Origin: Salinicoccus halodurans
GTDB taxonomy: Bacteria; Bacillota; Bacilli; Staphylococcales; Salinicoccaceae
DNA length: 64,000 nucleotides
Reading direction: 5' to 3'
Assembly: GCF_900114445.1 (NCBI RefSeq)
Contig: NZ_FOTB01000005.1
Span: forward strand, 124,001 to 188,000
Numbering within the stretch: the stretch's first letter is position 1; the number at the start of each line of letters is the position of its first letter. Below, piece after piece: positions 60,899-64,000 of the stretch. The translations under genes were made by a program, and so were the position numbers. The notes under the pieces are model-generated. The model saw only the letters and a list, made by a program, of their open reading frames with translations. It was not told the DNA's origin and did not search any database.

Positions 60899-61060
60899 AA
60901 TGATGGAAGAAATATGCAGGGGCCCCTCCGGATATTCCGCTGTAGAGAATCGTAATTTCAACAATGGCATCAGGAAAGGTATATTGATGCTGACGTTTAA
61001 AATAGTATTCCCCGAGGTACAGTATAAGCATATTGATAACCAGTCTCAGGAGGGATAGAA

Positions 61061-61309
61061 ATGGCAGATGATCGTGGAAATTACTTTGAGGAAAGAGAAG
61101 GGACAGGGGATGCCCGTTTTCATGTAGTGCCGGGCGATAAGGAACAATGGGCAGTAAAAGAAGAAGGTAAAGACGATCCGGTCTTCACCTCAGTCAGCAA
61201 AGATGAAGCGGTGAATGAAGCGAAGAAACAGGCGGAAGAGGCGAACACTAAAGCCATCATTCATGATGAGGACGGAGAAATCGAAGACCAGATCGAATAT
61301 GATCAATAA
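61061..61309 (+). CDS. DUF2188-family small protein
   Basis: Acidic protein of 82 residues with the DUF2188 pattern: FHVVPGDKEQWAVKEEGKDD, then SKDEAVNEAKKQAEEANT and the terminal AIIHDEDGEIEDQIEYD. These proteins look like small beta-alpha modules with a conserved HDxDG end. CAGGAGGG precedes the ATG. Function unknown; several are stress-induced in Firmicutes. A short hairpin follows at 61332-61355. Confidence 0.8.
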   Translation: MADDRGNYFEEREGTGDARFHVVPGDKEQWAVKEEGKDDPVFTSVSKDEAVNEAKKQAEEANTKAIIHDEDGEIEDQIEYDQ

Positions 61310-61331
61310 TTAAACAGGTAGATGATTAATG

Positions 61332-61355
61332 GCCCCGTCTGTATGCAGGCGGGGT
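61332..61355 (+). terminator. Hairpin after the DUF2188 gene
   Basis: CCCCGTCTG-tatg-CAGGCGGGG, about 25 bp after the stop. The T-run is poor. Confidence 0.55.
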
Positions 61356-61497
61356 TATACTTATGGAAATTTTTCGAGGATGAAGTTTAGCTGAACAGGC
61401 ATATGATATTTATATAATTAGAACGGATTTGACCGAATTCATGGCCAGACTTATAATTGATATGAAATGTTACAAAAATGTGAATGGGGTCATACAT

Positions 61498-62301
61498 ATG
61501 AAAGACAGGAAAATTTCTTTGAGACTAATTTCGGTAATTCTCGGCAGTGCACTGATGCTCGGAGCATGCAGCAACCCATTCGATTCGCTCGCAAGCGAAA
61601 TCAATGGATTGCTGTCAGGAGAAGAATCTTCAGAAGAAGTGACGACAGAGGAGACTCAGGAAACAGCTGATGATGAAACGGCTGAAGAAGGGCAGACGGA
61701 TGAAACGGATGTGCCGGAAAGTGAAACAGAGTCTGCAGGAAATGAAACAAAGCCGCTGGACTACAGCCATCTGATGGGTGAAGGTGAGGAAACGGCTTTG
61801 GAAAATGGCACACACAAAGTCGGGAATGATATACCAGCGGGCAGATACGTGATTACAGCGGATACCGGCATAGGCAATGTCTTTATCGACAACGAAGAAG
61901 ATCGCTCTGTATTAAGCACCACCCTAAATGGCACCGAAGAATCAAAAGATTATGGATCCGGCAGGGTGATCGTCTTTTTGGAAGAAGGTCATTCCATTGA
62001 AATCAATGGTCTGGAAGGTGTGAATTTCGCACCATATGAAACGGAGGAAGTGACCGAGTTATTTCCTGGGATGTGGATAGTCGGTGAGGATTTCCCCGCA
62101 GGTGTGTATGATGTAGAAACAGAAAGCACGGATTATTATGGCACGATGGAAGTGTACAGTCACCCGGATCAGGTCAAGGCGCGTTACTCGCTGGGAGATC
62201 CGGAATATGGAGGTATGTCTTCATTTACCGCCTCATTTGAAGCAGGTGACATTGTTGAATTGAGTAACAGCCCTGCTGTAACCATTAACAAAAGAGAATA
62301 A
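61498..62301 (+). CDS. Lipoprotein with two related beta modules
   Basis: Lipoprotein of 267 residues. The signal peptide ends in the lipobox LMLGAC and a long Glu/Thr-rich linker (about 45-85) follows. Two related C-terminal modules begin GTHKVGNDIPAGRYVITADT and PGMWIVGEDFPAGVYDVETE. Both carry V-G-x-D-x-P-A-G-x-Y followed by a glycine-rich strand, suggesting tandem duplication. Such modules occur in surface proteins of Firmicutes without known function. Start chosen at MKDRKISL as the only one giving a signal peptide at the N-terminus. Confidence 0.8.
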   Translation: MKDRKISLRLISVILGSALMLGACSNPFDSLASEINGLLSGEESSEEVTTEETQETADDETAEEGQTDETDVPESETESAGNETKPLDYSHLMGEGEETALENGTHKVGNDIPAGRYVITADTGIGNVFIDNEEDRSVLSTTLNGTEESKDYGSGRVIVFLEEGHSIEINGLEGVNFAPYETEEVTELFPGMWIVGEDFPAGVYDVETESTDYYGTMEVYSHPDQVKARYSLGDPEYGGMSSFTASFEAGDIVELSNSPAVTINKRE

Positions 62302-62310
62302 ATAAATCAT

Positions 62311-62352
62311 AAATAAGCCACAGTCCGATAGTATCAGGACTGTGGCTTATTT
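62311..62352. terminator. Terminator between lipoprotein and rluA-type genes
   Basis: AAATAAGCCACAGTCC and GGACTGTGGCTTATTT form a 16-bp stem with a 10-base loop and T-rich flank. Confidence 0.85.
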
Positions 62353-62447
62353 GTATTCAGTAATGTTTTTAATCTGTTATGGAATTTTTTCAGATATCCA
62401 TATTTAACTTATAATTCTATTAAAAAATCGGGTTTCTCCAATATTGA

Positions 62448-63338
62448 TCAGACCTTGCGCGTAAACGAGGTTGGTATCTTCGACTCAAACCGCAAAGTTT
62501 TTCCGGTTTTTGGGTGAGTGAACGCAAGAACATGAGCATGTAATCCAAGTCTGCCGATAGCATTATTGCGGGAACCGTACTTTTTATCACCGATGACGGA
62601 ATGTCCTAAATCCTGCATATGGACACGGATCTGATTTTTACGTCCCGTCTCCAAGTTTACTTCAAGTAATGAAAAGTTGCGGTTAGATTTCAAGACTTTG
62701 TAATGGGTTACAGCTTTTTGTCCATTATTTGGTTTCCTGCTCGAGCGCATGGTGAACGTCTTGTCTTCCGTCAGCCAGGAAGTAATTTTGCCGCTCTTTC
62801 CTACAGTGCCTTCCACGAGTGCGATGTACGTGCGTTCCGAAACAACTTCCTGCCAGGATTTCTGCAGTTTCTGTTGGACCGCTTTGCTTTTTGCAAATAC
62901 CATGATGCCGGAAGTGTCGCGGTCTAAACGGTGTACGATGAAAACCCGGTTGTCGGCATTGACGCTCTGAACATAATCCGACAGTTGACGATAGGCGGTC
63001 AAATGACGTTCTTTTTCTGATGCGATGGACAGCAGCCCCGCTTCTTTTTCAATTACGATAATTTCGTCATCTTCATGTAAGATTTCAACGCCTGTAAATT
63101 TCATGGCATAGTCGGCGACGCGTGAATGAATTTGCACACGGTCTCCAGGTTGGAGCGCATCATTGAATTGTGTCGTCGCTTCACCGTTTACAACAACTTG
63201 TCCACGGCCCAAAATGCCTTTTACTGATTTCCGGCTCTTGGAAGGCATCATTTTAAATAAAAACTTCAGCAGCTCCGTTGGTTCCTCGACAATCCATTCT
63301 GCATCCAGTTCACTTGATTTCGCTTTTTTTTGCATCAT
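62448..63338 (-). CDS. RluA-family pseudouridine synthase
   Basis: Protein of 296 residues. The N-terminal S4 RNA-binding domain (about 17-75) is LLKFLFKMMPSKSRKSVKGI followed by LGRGQVVVNGE. The catalytic domain has the Asp in VFIVHRLDRDTSGIMVFAKS, then LLEVNLETGRKNQIRVHMQD and RLGLHAHVLAFTHP. It converts uridines in 23S rRNA or tRNA; the exact site cannot be told, since RluD-type paralogues are alike. Intact and isolated. Confidence 0.88.
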   Translation of the reverse strand: MMQKKAKSSELDAEWIVEEPTELLKFLFKMMPSKSRKSVKGILGRGQVVVNGEATTQFNDALQPGDRVQIHSRVADYAMKFTGVEILHEDDEIIVIEKEAGLLSIASEKERHLTAYRQLSDYVQSVNADNRVFIVHRLDRDTSGIMVFAKSKAVQQKLQKSWQEVVSERTYIALVEGTVGKSGKITSWLTEDKTFTMRSSRKPNNGQKAVTHYKVLKSNRNFSLLEVNLETGRKNQIRVHMQDLGHSVIGDKKYGSRNNAIGRLGLHAHVLAFTHPKTGKTLRFESKIPTSFTRKV

Positions 63339-63353
63339 AAACTTCCTTTACTC

Positions 63354-63379
63354 TATCTCCCGGTCTTCAGCCGGGAGAT
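63354..63379. other. Hairpin in the rluA-type upstream region
   Basis: ATCTCCCGG-tcttcag-CCGGGAGAT is a perfect 9-bp stem 16 bp before the start of the pseudouridine synthase gene. It would lie in its leader and may affect its expression. Confidence 0.5.
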
Positions 63380-63483
63380 GATATTATGAATCTGACACTT
63401 CTATAATAACAGAAAGTACGAAATGAAATTCGCTGGAAACGACCTGTCGGTGGATATTGGAGTGAAATTTTTATGGCAGTATG

Positions 63484-63516
63484 AAGCCCAAGGATGTTTT
63501 AAACAGCCTTGGGCTT
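63484..63516 (-). terminator. Terminator of the GyrI-like gene
   Basis: AAGCCCAAGG and CCTTGGGCTT with a 13-base loop, adjacent to the stop at 63520. Confidence 0.7.
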
Positions 63517-63519
63517 ATT

Positions 63520-64000
63520 TTATGAACGCTGGCGTTCTTTTACCGGAATCCATATTTCACTGTATGCATAATTCTCTTTTTCATCATCCATGTTCGTAAA
63601 TGAAAAAGAAGGGGCATCTACAACTTCATAGTCCGATGACGGCAGCCACTCGGAATATGTGCGTGCCATCGTATTCTGTAGCGTTGAAGGGAAAGGCCCT
63701 TCATTCGGGAATACAGCCCATGTGTGAGCCCCGACATCTACGGTATCAAGTATCGGGCTTATATCCGTCTCTGTTGTCAGCACACCGATGGCGTGGGTAA
63801 GGTCACCTTCCTCCTTCAGGAATTTCTCATCTGCCTCATACGAGGCATTGATGACCTGTTTTGGCTTCATGCTCTTCAGTCTGTGCATTTCAGCTTTTTG
63901 TTCATCAGTGATGCTTTCCGCCAGTTCGACAATTGCCTGGTTCACGCCTTCAAACTGCATCGGCACTCTCTTTTTGACGCCGGCAATTGTGAATGCCGGC
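63520..64000 (-). CDS. GyrI-like effector-binding domain protein, partial
   Basis: The open frame continues to the right edge of the window, so the start lies outside. The visible part begins PAFTIAGVKKRVPMQFEGV and continues through ILDTVDVGAHTWAVFPNEGP and YEVVDAPSFSFTNMDDEKEN to EIWIPVKERQRS. This is the GyrI/AraC effector-binding fold (Glu in the last strand, SEIWIPV). It could be the C-terminal half of an AraC/MerR-type regulator or a stand-alone domain. An internal GTG at 63966 is probably not the real start. Confidence 0.78.
   Translation of the reverse strand, partial: PAFTIAGVKKRVPMQFEGVNQAIVELAESITDEQKAEMHRLKSMKPKQVINASYEADEKFLKEEGDLTHAIGVLTTETDISPILDTVDVGAHTWAVFPNEGPFPSTLQNTMARTYSEWLPSSDYEVVDAPSFSFTNMDDEKENYAYSEIWIPVKERQRS

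Overview
The window reads as Gram-positive chromosomal DNA from the family Staphylococcaceae, most likely a halotolerant genus such as Salinicoccus or Jeotgalicoccus. This is inferred from the persulfide-response locus (cstR-cstA-cstB-tauE), the staphylococcal-style ars genes, strong AGGAGG-type ribosome binding sites, frequent TTG/GTG starts and a carnitine-to-betaine operon; no 16S or other marker gene is present. By eye, base composition is mixed. About 6-24 kb is AT-rich and full of broken genes and repeats, while 51-63 kb is richer in GC and intact.

Layout. 1-6 kb is a sulfur-stress locus. On the plus strand cstR, cstA, cstB and a TauE-type transporter follow promoters carrying 16-bp CstR-type operators. 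On the minus strand lie a DUF302 gene, the 3' remnant of a metallo-beta-lactamase hydrolase, a degraded ISNCY transposase, a SHOCT-domain gene and a frameshifted methyltransferase. 6.3-21.4 kb is an accessory segment: an MFS gene broken by a stop codon, a lone RloC/PrrC-like AAA ATPase, an arsR-arsP cluster, a convergent arsD-arsA-CoA-disulfide reductase-arsR-arsB operon, a uspA-sulP pair and a serine-recombinase-like protein without catalytic residues. Three related ~60-95 bp repeats in the same orientation sit at 7.7, 10.45 and 20.98 kb; the last two bracket the arsenic/sulfate block.

21.7-50.6 kb is mixed housekeeping and stress DNA: an acetyltransferase, a zinc alcohol dehydrogenase, a divergent HD hydrolase/LysR pair, glycerol dehydrogenase, a CPA1 antiporter, an aminoglycoside adenylyltransferase remnant, an ABC-F gene with a leader-peptide attenuator, a TetR-controlled SMR pair, a GntR-controlled ABC exporter, a patatin, an Rrf2 regulator with its reductase between two paralogous short-chain dehydrogenases, purU, a secreted endonuclease/phosphatase-fold protein and a DUF218 protein.

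50.7-64 kb holds a UspA protein, a TetR-linked operon converting carnitine to glycine betaine (BKACE, carnitine dehydrogenase, thioesterase), a fructosamine kinase-like gene, a CHAD protein, a methyltransferase, the sucrose operon (LacI regulator, PTS EIIBC, sucrose-6-phosphate hydrolase), a DUF2188 protein, a two-module lipoprotein, an RluA-type pseudouridine synthase and a GyrI-like protein that runs off the right edge.

The main themes are thiol and metalloid stress (cst, ars, CoA-disulfide reductase), osmotic adaptation (betaine from carnitine, cation/proton exchange), drug efflux or ribosome protection under visible operators and attenuators, and ongoing gene decay. No rRNA, tRNA or CRISPR array was seen.
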